DNA from: an uncultured Bifidobacterium sp.
GTDB taxonomy: Bacteria; Actinomycetota; Actinomycetes; Actinomycetales; Bifidobacteriaceae
Direction: 5' to 3'
NCBI GenBank assembly: GCA_937874315.1
Contig: CALNAE010000270.1
Coordinates: 1 to 13,479, forward strand
Length of the DNA: 13,479 nt
Made by a program: the position numbers and the translations under genes. This document shows positions 6,884 through 13,411 of this stretch, in pieces. The notes beneath the pieces are model-generated. The model saw only the letters and a program-made list of their open reading frames with translations. It was not told where the DNA came from and searched no databases. Position 1 is the first letter of the stretch; each line of letters opens with the position of its first letter.

Positions 6884-8398
6884 GTGACTCAACGAAGCAA
6901 ACTCATGATGGCGGCTCTTGCCTCTGCGGCCGTCCCCGGTATCGCCGTCGCCGGAGTGCGCGACAGCGAACAACGCAACGCGACCGATCTGTCATTGGGC
7001 ATTGACCAGGCGGTTGTTCAGGACGCGGCTGGCAAGGTATACGACATCCTCGCCTGCGACACCGAGACGGGGAAACGCCGGCTTGCCCGACGAGTTCGTG
7101 CCGCGCGGACGCTGACTGAGGCTCGCGAACCCGCGGGACTAGGCTTCGCGATGGATCAGGTGCTTGCCTTCGAGGATGGCTCGAATCCGCGCGGGCGAAC
7201 CGGAGAAACCGCGGTCATGGTCGCCCTGCACCATCAGGGCGGGTCGCGCCCGTTGAATCTGCTCACTCTTGACGACTGCGCCAGCGTCGGCACCGCCATC
7301 GGCGCGATTCACCGGTTGCGCGCCGGTTTCCTCAAGGATCAGGGCTATCCGATTTTCACCACGGCGCAGATACAGGCCCAATTGGTGGCGTGGATCACCC
7401 GATTGCGTCAGGCCGGCCATATTCCGGCATCCATCACGTCCAGCTGGTCGCAGATTCTGCAGACGGAAGGATTGTGGTCGTTCACCACGTGCATGGTCCA
7501 CGGGGGTTTTGCCGAAGGCGACTTGCTGTTCTCCGGTTCGACCCTCGCCTCGATCACGAACTGGCAGGACATGCAGGTCAATGATCCGGCCCGGGATCTC
7601 GCCTGGACCTTCGCCAAGCTCGACGAGACCCATCGCAACGCGGTGCTCACGGCGTACGGTCGCATGATGGGTTCCAGACTCGACGATCTCATCATGCTGC
7701 GCGCCAACCTCTGGCTGCAAATGGAGCAGGTGGGCGATTTCATTCAAGCACTCAATGCCGCGGACACCAACAAAATCATGCAGTTCAAGGCTCAGGTCGA
7801 ACGTCTCGCCCATCAGCTTGTCCTGGTCACCCAACAGGATTACGCTCGACGTTCCTCCACACAGTCCTCTGGTCATCATCCACCTTCGACCATCACCGTC
7901 GGCACATTGCTCAACGACACCCAACATCGCGGCTCAGCGCAGCGATCCCGGCAGGCGCAACAGGCGGCGCAGGAGGAACGTGCACAGGGAACGACCGACT
8001 CCACGGCCGACCGGTTGCCGCACGCCGCTCCTTCCACCTCCTCGTCCGCGACCATCGCCATCAACACCAGCGCCCCCGAGTCGTTCTCCTACGGGGCCGA
8101 CGATTCGAACGATGCCTTGTCCGAATCCGATTCGCCCCAATCCGGAACGCAACGGTCGGCGAGACCGGCGACAAACAACGAAGCGAGCTCCGAAACCGTC
8201 GTCATTCCCCTGTTGGAACGCGAGGAACGAGCGCTGCGCGATGCCCGCGAAGGCTTGGAATCGGCGGCCGGCATGCACCCCGCGCACCCCGTGCACCACG
8301 ACGAGGGACACGCAGCGGGATACGCCGCGTCTCACGACGGCGGGAGCCCGGAAGCCGACGAGGGACACACCGAGTCGGCAGGCTCGCCGAAAGCATAA
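6884..8398 (+). CDS. aminoglycoside/macrolide-phosphotransferase-fold protein, probable pseudokinase, with long C-terminal tail
   Basis: The protein is 504 residues. Residues 1-320 resemble the APH/choline-kinase-like fold: an N-terminal helix (KLMMAALASAAVPG), a degenerate N-lobe, and the catalytic-loop region VHGGFAEGDLLFSG (205-218). ITNWQDMQVNDPARDLAW (224-241) replaces the usual IDWxxxxxxDPxxDLA. The catalytic-loop Asp of HGD is Gly208, the metal-binding Asn is Asp213, and the Asp of IDW is Asn226, so phosphotransfer is unlikely. Residues 321-504 are predicted disordered and rich in Ser, Thr, Ala and acidic residues. The conserved-looking stretch ETVVIPLLEREERAL (437-450) and a histidine cluster (seven His, 465-495) are in this tail. 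The start is GTG 6884 because the N-terminus begins there in relatives and a -10 box sits 6 bases upstream. A drug-resistance role is not supported. Confidence 0.8.
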   Translation: MTQRSKLMMAALASAAVPGIAVAGVRDSEQRNATDLSLGIDQAVVQDAAGKVYDILACDTETGKRRLARRVRAARTLTEAREPAGLGFAMDQVLAFEDGSNPRGRTGETAVMVALHHQGGSRPLNLLTLDDCASVGTAIGAIHRLRAGFLKDQGYPIFTTAQIQAQLVAWITRLRQAGHIPASITSSWSQILQTEGLWSFTTCMVHGGFAEGDLLFSGSTLASITNWQDMQVNDPARDLAWTFAKLDETHRNAVLTAYGRMMGSRLDDLIMLRANLWLQMEQVGDFIQALNAADTNKIMQFKAQVERLAHQLVLVTQQDYARRSSTQSSGHHPPSTITVGTLLNDTQHRGSAQRSRQAQQAAQEERAQGTTDSTADRLPHAAPSTSSSATIAINTSAPESFSYGADDSNDALSESDSPQSGTQRSARPATNNEASSETVVIPLLEREERALRDAREGLESAAGMHPAHPVHHDEGHAAGYAASHDGGSPEADEGHTESAGSPKA

Positions 8399-8426
8399 GT
8401 TGTTCCGTTCTCCCGATGTGGGCACA

Positions 8427-8451
8427 ATGGAATCGTCACATGGAATCGTCA
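8427..8451 (+). repeat. 12-base tandem direct repeat upstream of the DUF3107 gene
   Basis: ATGGAATCGTCA occurs at 8427-8438 and 8440-8451, a 13-base period, between the upstream stop (8398) and the DUF3107 start (8492). Such spacing could be a two-site operator or a recent duplication. A -10 box is not obvious here. Confidence 0.6.
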
Positions 8452-8459
8452 ATACACGT

Positions 8460-8476
8460 TCATGGCATCGCCATGA
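8460..8476 (+). promoter_or_regulatory. hairpin just upstream of the DUF3107 ribosome binding site
   Basis: TCATGGC (8460-8466) pairs perfectly with GCCATGA (8470-8476) around a 3-base loop. It ends 5 bases before AGGAG (8482-8486). Like the glyA hairpin it sits next to the Shine-Dalgarno element and could affect translation. Confidence 0.4.
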
Positions 8477-8491
8477 CGACCAGGAGAGAAT

Positions 8492-8716
8492 ATGGATATC
8501 GAACTAGGCATACAGCACGTAGCGCGACCGGTGAACTTCAGCACCGATGACAGTGCGGACAAGGTCAGCCAGGTTATCGAAGACGCCGTGGCGCACGGTA
8601 CGATGATCGATCTGACCGACAACAAGGGCCGCCGCATCCTCGTCCCCGGCACCGCATTGGGATACGCCACGATAGGATCAGAAACCCGACACGCCGTCGG
8701 TTTCGGCGCCCTATAA
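8492..8716 (+). CDS. DUF3107 family protein
   Basis: This small protein of 74 residues matches the actinobacterial DUF3107 family over its whole length. It begins MDIELGIQHVARPV, has the STDDSADKV helix start (17-25) and an alternating middle, carries the diagnostic LTDNKGRRILVPGTALGY (41-58), and ends in AVGFGAL. The family includes M. tuberculosis Rv3208A (TB9.4, from memory), and its function is unknown. The start is secure: AGGAG at 8482-8486 precedes the ATG by 5 bases. The gene follows the phosphotransferase-fold gene on the same strand with 93 bases between, which hold a tandem repeat and a hairpin, so it probably has its own expression signals. It converges with the PHP gene 32 bases away. 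Confidence 0.92.
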   Translation: MDIELGIQHVARPVNFSTDDSADKVSQVIEDAVAHGTMIDLTDNKGRRILVPGTALGYATIGSETRHAVGFGAL

Positions 8717-8721
8717 GGCGT

Positions 8722-8734
8722 GAGCCCCGGGCTC
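8722..8734. terminator. short GC-rich hairpin between convergent genes
   Basis: GAGCC (8722-8726) pairs with GGCTC (8730-8734) around a 3-base loop and is followed on the plus strand by CAATTT. It is short, and the evidence for termination is mostly its place between two convergent stops (8716 and 8749). Confidence 0.3.
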
Positions 8735-8748
8735 CAATTTCAACAGGC

Positions 8749-9666
8749 TCAACCGGCCGTCCTCATCGGACCGCCGGCGAGGTCGATTGCACCACGTTCG
8801 ACGATGCGTCGGACCGTGTCCTGTGCGGTCAAATGCTCGCCAAGACGATTCGGCTTGCCGGAACCATGCCAATCCGATCCCCCTGTCGTCAACAGGTTGA
8901 AGCGACGCGCCAAACCGAGTAACCGCATCCGCTGCTCGGGGGCGTTGCCGCGATGCCAGACCTCAAGCCCGTCTAGGCCGGCACCGGCCAGCTGCTCGAT
9001 CTGCGTGTCGCTGAGCAGAATGCGGTTGCGCCCGGCGTCTGCGGGGTGAGCCACCACGGTTACGCCACCGGCATCACGTACGGTGCGCACGACATCCAAC
9101 GCGGCTGGGGACGGCGTGGGCACGTAGTAGCGGCTACGGGAGTTGATGGCTCCGGCGAATGCCTCCGAACGCGTGCCATAGACGCCCGCGTGTACCAGCG
9201 CATCGGCGATATGCGGACGTCCGACGGTCGTCTGGTCGCCCTCCTTGACCTGATCCAGCACCGATTCCCACGAGATCGGAAAATCGTTGGCGAGCCGCTC
9301 CACCATGACCTTGGCTCGGGTGAGTCTGGCCATCCTGGTGCGATGGAACAACTCGATGATCCTCGCACTGTGGGGATCGTATTGATATGCCAGCATGTGC
9401 ACGGAGGTCCTGCCGAATTCCGACGTGATCTCGGTGCCCCGCAACAGGGGCAATCCCGCCTCGCGCGCCGCCTTGGCCGCCGCACGCCACCCGCTCGACG
9501 TGTCGTGATCGGTTATCGCCACGCCGAGCAACCCGGCCGAAACGGCAAGCTCCACCAGCTCCCGCGGGGTCCGAGTGCCATCCGAAAACACGGTATGACA
9601 ATGCAGATCCCAGCCGACCCGGGGCGGATTATCGCGTACAGCTTCACTGGTTGTCTCAAGAGTCAT
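8749..9666 (-). CDS. PHP-domain phosphoesterase, probable 3',5'-nucleotide phosphatase
   Basis: This 305-residue PHP-superfamily metallohydrolase has its metal-ligand motifs intact: DLHCHTVFSDG (20-30), ITDHDT (51-56), GTEITSE (77-83), H90, GRPHIA (149-154), VVAHPADAG (204-212) and GGSDWHG (262-268). The insert between about 95 and 180 is as in the YciV/TrpH branch, whose characterised members remove a phosphate from 3',5'-bisphosphonucleotides or act on RNA 5' ends. The exact substrate here is not determinable. The frame is open to 9897, but the added residues are unlike the family and overlap the VKOR gene. The ATG at 9666 sits 13 codons before the first conserved residues and 6 bases after TACGAT, so a leaderless transcript is likely. 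Divergent from the VKOR gene. Confidence 0.9.
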   Translation of the reverse strand: MTLETTSEAVRDNPPRVGWDLHCHTVFSDGTRTPRELVELAVSAGLLGVAITDHDTSSGWRAAAKAAREAGLPLLRGTEITSEFGRTSVHMLAYQYDPHSARIIELFHRTRMARLTRAKVMVERLANDFPISWESVLDQVKEGDQTTVGRPHIADALVHAGVYGTRSEAFAGAINSRSRYYVPTPSPAALDVVRTVRDAGGVTVVAHPADAGRNRILLSDTQIEQLAGAGLDGLEVWHRGNAPEQRMRLLGLARRFNLLTTGGSDWHGSGKPNRLGEHLTAQDTVRRIVERGAIDLAGGPMRTAG

Positions 9667-9672
9667 AGAACC

Positions 9673-9678
9673 ATCGTA
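9673..9678 (-). promoter_or_regulatory. -10 box for a likely leaderless PHP transcript
   Basis: TACGAT (minus strand) lies 6 bases before the ATG at 9666. The start has no Shine-Dalgarno sequence. No clear -35 element is visible at 17-18 bases. Confidence 0.4.
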
Positions 9679-9740
9679 AGCTGAACAGCGTATGGCCGGT
9701 GACCACAGACCACCAGCATCGACGTCGAGAGGGACCGGCA

Positions 9741-10469
9741 ATGAAGAACATGACATCACAGCGCAGCGCCGCGGTCGCACGGACAGAGCCACAGGACGTC
9801 GGGCACGACACCGATCTTCATAGGTCAGCGGTTCCTCAGCCACAGACGCCGTTCCGCACTCCTTCGCGGCTACCGGGATTACTGCACACCAGCACATGGA
9901 CCTATGCCGTCATGCTGGTTTTCTCCGGGATCGCACTGCTGGTGTCGTTCATTCTCTCCGCCGAGACCCTAGAGCTGGCGAGACATCCCAAACAGCTGCT
10001 CAGCTGCGACATCAACAGTGTGCTCTCCTGCTCGGCGGTGGCACAGTCCTGGCAGGCGGAAATCATCAAATTCGGCACGCTCAGCTATCCGAACGCCTTC
10101 TTCGGCATCGCCGCCGAAAGCGTGTTCATCGTCATAGCCGTGCTTGGATTGGTGCAGATTCGCGTGCCCCGTTGGTTCGCGACATTGACGTGGTTCGGTG
10201 GTCTGTTGGCCCTGCTCTATGCGTATTGGCTGTTCACACAGTCGGTGTTCGTCATTCGCGCCTTATGCCCATGGTGCCTGGTACTGATGTTTTCCACGAC
10301 CTTCCAGTTCATGGCTTTGTCCCACGCCACCGTCACCGTGCAGGACATTCCACACAAATCCGGACCGTTGTCCTACTATCGACTTCACTACGATCTGATG
10401 GTCGACGTGGTGGTGTTCGTGGTGTTGGCCGGCATCATTCTGGTCAAAGACGGCGCGGCGATTTTCTAA
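9741..10469 (+). CDS. vitamin K epoxide reductase (VKOR) family membrane oxidoreductase
   Basis: This 242-residue integral membrane protein has about five membrane segments (roughly 53-73, 114-137, 147-167, 177-195, 222-238) after a hydrophilic N-terminal stretch of about 50 residues. Bacterial VKOR homologues reoxidise a DsbA-like partner and pass electrons to quinone, supporting disulfide formation outside the membrane. The two functional cysteine pairs are present: C89-x7-C97 in LSCDINSVLSCSAV, and the redox CPWC (C176/C179). The family signature YPNAFFGI (116-123) is present too. There is no fused thioredoxin domain, and no DsbA gene is in the window. The ATG at 9741 is preceded by AGAGGGA (9727-9733) at a good distance, so I prefer it to the GTG at 9699. 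The 3' end overlaps convergent dapF by 26 bases. Confidence 0.92.
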   Translation: MKNMTSQRSAAVARTEPQDVGHDTDLHRSAVPQPQTPFRTPSRLPGLLHTSTWTYAVMLVFSGIALLVSFILSAETLELARHPKQLLSCDINSVLSCSAVAQSWQAEIIKFGTLSYPNAFFGIAAESVFIVIAVLGLVQIRVPRWFATLTWFGGLLALLYAYWLFTQSVFVIRALCPWCLVLMFSTTFQFMALSHATVTVQDIPHKSGPLSYYRLHYDLMVDVVVFVVLAGIILVKDGAAIF

Positions 10470-11373
10470 CCTGCGCAGAGGCATCGACACTCATCACCCC
10501 GACGATCACGGCCGGGCCCGTCAGCCGCACCGTTGAGAGTCGTTCATCGACATCCACGTCGACGCGTCCCCCCAGCACGTCGATATGCCAATGGTGAATG
10601 CCCGTCCGCGCCTGCAGGGTAACCGCGGTGGCGCAAAGTCCCGTGCCACACGACAGCGTCTCCCCCACCCCGCGCTCGTTGACGCGCATGAACGCCGTGC
10701 CGGTGTCCGACGCAGGCGAGATCTCGCCCACCTCGACGAACTCCACGTTCTGGCCGTGCTGCAGCGATGGCAGTATCACCGGCGGCTTGGACAGATCCAA
10801 GTCACGCACGGCCGGGAGCCCGGCATGGTCGAGCACCACGATATGCGGATTGCCCATATCGACGAATGCGCCGCGGGCCCGTCCCTCGACTCCGGGGATA
10901 CTGACTTGATAGGCGGCTGACTCGTCTCGTGAGAATCTCCCCATGTCAACCGTGAACACGTCGTCGCCGAGCTCGGCATGATCCTTGACGCGCCGGATGG
11001 TTTTAACACCCGCCCGAGTGCCCAATGTGAACCCCGCCATGTCATCATGGAGCAGGCCAAGCCGTTCGGCGAACAGGGTGATGGCGCGAGTGCCGTTCCC
11101 GCACATCTCGGCCAGTGATCCGTCGGCGTTACGATAATCCATGAACCACGAGACTCCTGAACGGCCGAACGCATCCGCCCGGTCCTTCTCGAGGTCGCCG
11201 ACGTACTGCGGTCGGGTCAGGCGCAGCAGCCCGTCGGCCCCGATACCGAAATGACGGTCGCAGAGCCACCGCGTCTCGTCGGCCGTGGGCTCCAGCGTCC
11301 CGTCCGCGTCGAAGTACATGACGAAATCGTTGCCTGTGGCCTGGGCCTTGGTGATGCCGTTCGGGATGCTCAT
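10444..11373 (-). CDS. dapF: diaminopimelate epimerase
   Basis: The enzyme converts LL- to meso-diaminopimelate by a two-base, PLP-independent mechanism, supplying lysine and, where used, peptidoglycan. The 309 residues are a little above the typical 275-290. Both catalytic cysteines are in context: C91 in EMCGNGTRA and C242 in ETLSCGTGLCATA. Other signatures are the N-terminal KAQATGNDFV (9-18), FGIGADGLL (42-50), DYRNADGS (79-86), MGNPHIVV (173-180) and MRVNERGVGET (229-239). The frame is open to 11421, but the ATG at 11373 begins just before the conserved TGNDF block and lies 7 bases after TAAGCT, so it may be leaderless. The C-terminal extension ending KSPRRL is not a family feature and overlaps the 3' end of the VKOR gene. 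Divergent from murI, 157 bases apart. Confidence 0.95.
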   Translation of the reverse strand: MSIPNGITKAQATGNDFVMYFDADGTLEPTADETRWLCDRHFGIGADGLLRLTRPQYVGDLEKDRADAFGRSGVSWFMDYRNADGSLAEMCGNGTRAITLFAERLGLLHDDMAGFTLGTRAGVKTIRRVKDHAELGDDVFTVDMGRFSRDESAAYQVSIPGVEGRARGAFVDMGNPHIVVLDHAGLPAVRDLDLSKPPVILPSLQHGQNVEFVEVGEISPASDTGTAFMRVNERGVGETLSCGTGLCATAVTLQARTGIHHWHIDVLGGRVDVDVDERLSTVRLTGPAVIVGVMSVDASAQVRKSPRRL

Positions 11374-11380
11374 GCCACTC

Positions 11381-11386
11381 AGCTTA
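11381..11386 (-). promoter_or_regulatory. possible -10 box for dapF
   Basis: TAAGCT on the minus strand is 7 bases from the ATG at 11373, consistent with a leaderless start. The same hexamer occurs upstream of the patatin gene. No convincing -35 element. Confidence 0.35.
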
Positions 11387-11530
11387 CTCAACGCGACTCC
11401 AATTGCGGTCCAGACCGTCACGACGCCAACCGCGCCTTCCCGCCTCTGAGCGAATGCAACGACCTCAGAGTATGGTAATGGACTTGATACGGCTTGAAAT
11501 GGTTATTGCATTGTGCAGGAGGTTGAAGCT

Positions 11531-12307
11531 ATGACTTCGGACGCGCCGATTGGTGTTTTTGACTCGGGAGTAGGCGGCATCAGTGTCGCCAAGGAAATCG
11601 CCCGGGATATGCCGCACGAACGCATCATCTACTTCGGTGACTCGGCCAATGCCCCGTATGGCGTGAAAAGTCCCGAGGAGGTGCGGGATCTCTCCTTCGC
11701 CATCGTCGAGCGGCTTCTCCATGAGGGTGCCAAGGCCATCGTCATCGCCTGCAATACCGCGACCTCTGCCGCGGCGAAGACGTTGCGCGACCATTATGAT
11801 CTGCCCATCATCGGTATGGAGCCGGCACTCAAGGTCGCATGCGATCGCGGCCACGGCGCATCGCAGCACATCATCGTCGCGGCGACGCCGTTGACCCTAC
11901 GTGAACGTAAATTCGCGGCCTTGATGAATCGCTTCACCGCAAATCACACGATTTATTCCCAGCCTTGCCCGGACCTAGTCACGATTCTCGAGCATGGTGA
12001 ATTGGATGACCACGCAACCGTCATGGCCGCGTTGCATAGATATTTCGCCCGGTACGATTTCGACGACATCGACGCCGTGGTGCTGGGCTGCACTCATTTC
12101 GTGTTCTACCGCGATTACTTCCGCGAACTCGTGCCGGAGCGCACGGCGGTGATCGATGGAAACGCGGGCACGGTGCATCATCTCGGCGTGGTGCTCGAGG
12201 CATTGGGAAAACTCGCGGACGACGACACCCATGGCGGCATCGAGTTGCATAACTCCGACACCAGCGAAGAGATGAAGGCACTGTCTCGGTATCTGCTCGA
12301 ACGTTGA
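11531..12307 (+). CDS. murI: glutamate racemase
   Basis: This cofactor-independent racemase makes D-glutamate for the peptidoglycan stem peptide. The 258 residues are of normal length. Catalytic features are all visible: the N-terminal IGVFDSGVGGIS (7-18, with D11), YFGDSANAPYG (34-44), the first catalytic cysteine C74 in IACNTATSAA, GMEPALK (95-101), and the second, C187, in VLGCTHF. VIDGNAGT (207-214) is also conserved. The start is firmly set at the ATG at 11531 by AGGAGGT (11517-11523) at 7 bases. The upstream in-frame GTG at 11513 would place this Shine-Dalgarno sequence inside the gene. It is divergent from dapF, so the two wall-precursor genes share a 157-base control region. The patatin gene follows on the same strand after 165 bases. 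Confidence 0.96.
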   Translation: MTSDAPIGVFDSGVGGISVAKEIARDMPHERIIYFGDSANAPYGVKSPEEVRDLSFAIVERLLHEGAKAIVIACNTATSAAAKTLRDHYDLPIIGMEPALKVACDRGHGASQHIIVAATPLTLRERKFAALMNRFTANHTIYSQPCPDLVTILEHGELDDHATVMAALHRYFARYDFDDIDAVVLGCTHFVFYRDYFRELVPERTAVIDGNAGTVHHLGVVLEALGKLADDDTHGGIELHNSDTSEEMKALSRYLLER

Positions 12308-12376
12308 ACCCCACCACGTAGCCGGGATCAAGACATACCTCGACATCGGCCCGAGCGGTTAAACCACGCCACGTAG
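12307..12376 (+). repeat. imperfect 15-base direct repeat in the murI-patatin gap
   Basis: AACCCCACCACGTAG (12307-12321) and AACCACGCCACGTAG (12362-12376) agree in 13 of 15 positions with a 55-base period. The first copy begins at the murI stop. The rest of the gap shows nothing recognisable apart from the promoter and ribosome binding site of the next gene. Confidence 0.4.
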
Positions 12377-12437
12377 ATTCACCGGCCCGGCGAACATGCC
12401 AACCACCCCCGCGCACCCGCTCTTCCGGCTCGGTGCG

Positions 12438-12443
12438 TAAGCT
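12438..12443 (+). promoter_or_regulatory. possible -10 box for the patatin-like gene
   Basis: TAAGCT fits TANNNT and would give a leader of about 22-28 bases carrying AAAGGA (12462-12467), which lies 5 bases before the ATG at 12473. No clear -35 element. Confidence 0.3.
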
Positions 12444-12472
12444 CAGAAGAGATTCTGGGAGAAAGGACACCT

Positions 12473-13330
12473 ATGACAGGAACTGCATTAATCGATGTCG
12501 GCGGAGGGTACCGCGCCATATTCGGAGCCGGCGTCATGGATCGCTGTCTTGAACTTGGCATCGACTTCGACCACTGCTACGGCGTATCGGCCGGCAGCGC
12601 GAACATGACGTCCTTCATCGCCCACCAGCATGACCGCAACCACAAGTTCTATACCGAATACGCCTTTCGCCGCGAATACGCCAGCGCGACGAATTTCATC
12701 AAGGACCGCAATTTCGTCCACCTCGATTATGTCTATGGAGATCTGTCGAATCATGACGGCGAATATCCGTTGGATTATCAGGCCTTTGTCGACAATCCCA
12801 CGCAATTCACCGTGGTGGCGTGCAACGCCGAGACGGGCACCAGTCGGTATTTCGGCAAATCAGATTTCGGGTTCGACAATTTCGATCCGGTGAAGGCTTC
12901 GAGTTCGGTCCCCGTTGCCTGCCGTCCCTATCTCATTGATGACGTCCCGTATTATGACGGCGGCATCAGCGACCCGATTCCGGTGCAGCGCGCCATGGAT
13001 GATGGTTATGATCGCATCGTGGTGGTATTGACACGGCTCAGGGACGTGCTGCGCGAGCAGAAGCCGGATATCGGACCCGCACGTATCCTGAAACGAACGT
13101 ATCCCGCCGCCGCCGAACGGCTGCTGGAGCGCTACCGCACCTACAACGAAGAGGTTGAGCTGGCCAAGCGTTATGAGCGCGAGGGACGCGTGCTCATTCT
13201 CGCGCCGGATGATCTGTGTGGACTGTCCACCCTGACCAAAAGCTTCGAGGGACTCGAGCGCATGTATCGCAAGGGGTATGCCGAGGCGGAGAAGATCGGC
13301 GACTTCCTCGCATCATCGCCCACCGCGTAG
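12473..13330 (+). CDS. patatin-like phospholipase
   Basis: This 285-residue soluble lipid acyl hydrolase of the patatin family is closest in motif style to the bacterial YjjU/RssA-type proteins. The oxyanion-hole glycines are in DVGGGYRAIFGAGV (8-21), the nucleophile S39 is in GVSAGS (37-42), and the catalytic Asp is D162 in YYDGGISDPIP. The Ser-Asp dyad is therefore complete. The usual GGGxRG has Ala for the last Gly (GGGYRA), a small deviation. No signal peptide is apparent, so cytoplasmic action on membrane lipids or acyl esters is likely, with substrate unknown. The C-terminal third (about 205-285) is helical and charged. The start is supported by AAAGGA at 5 bases. A strong hairpin follows at 13336-13375, so the transcript probably ends there. 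Confidence 0.93.
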   Translation: MTGTALIDVGGGYRAIFGAGVMDRCLELGIDFDHCYGVSAGSANMTSFIAHQHDRNHKFYTEYAFRREYASATNFIKDRNFVHLDYVYGDLSNHDGEYPLDYQAFVDNPTQFTVVACNAETGTSRYFGKSDFGFDNFDPVKASSSVPVACRPYLIDDVPYYDGGISDPIPVQRAMDDGYDRIVVVLTRLRDVLREQKPDIGPARILKRTYPAAAERLLERYRTYNEEVELAKRYEREGRVLILAPDDLCGLSTLTKSFEGLERMYRKGYAEAEKIGDFLASSPTA

Positions 13331-13335
13331 TTCGA

Positions 13336-13375
13336 CTGGTCGCACAATACGGCCGTTGCGCCGTTGTGCGACCAG
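13336..13375 (+). terminator. long hairpin after the patatin-like gene
   Basis: A perfect 12-base stem, CTGGTCGCACAA (13336-13347) with TTGTGCGACCAG (13364-13375), has an inner CGGC/GCCG pairing (13350-13353 with 13360-13363). It starts 6 bases after the stop codon. No U-tract follows, so it may be a U-poor terminator or part of the next gene's control region. Confidence 0.6.
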
Positions 13376-13411
13376 GATAACGGGGTGATGTTGTATGCAC
13401 GGAGGACCGGG

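Noticed and set aside
6884..8398. Antibiotic-resistance phosphotransferase
   Set aside because: Only the fold resembles APH/MPH enzymes. Catalytic residues are replaced, and the setting is a conserved housekeeping region, not a mobile one.
9667..9897. N-terminal extension of the PHP protein to 9897
   Set aside because: It would overlap the VKOR coding region and adds residues unlike the family.
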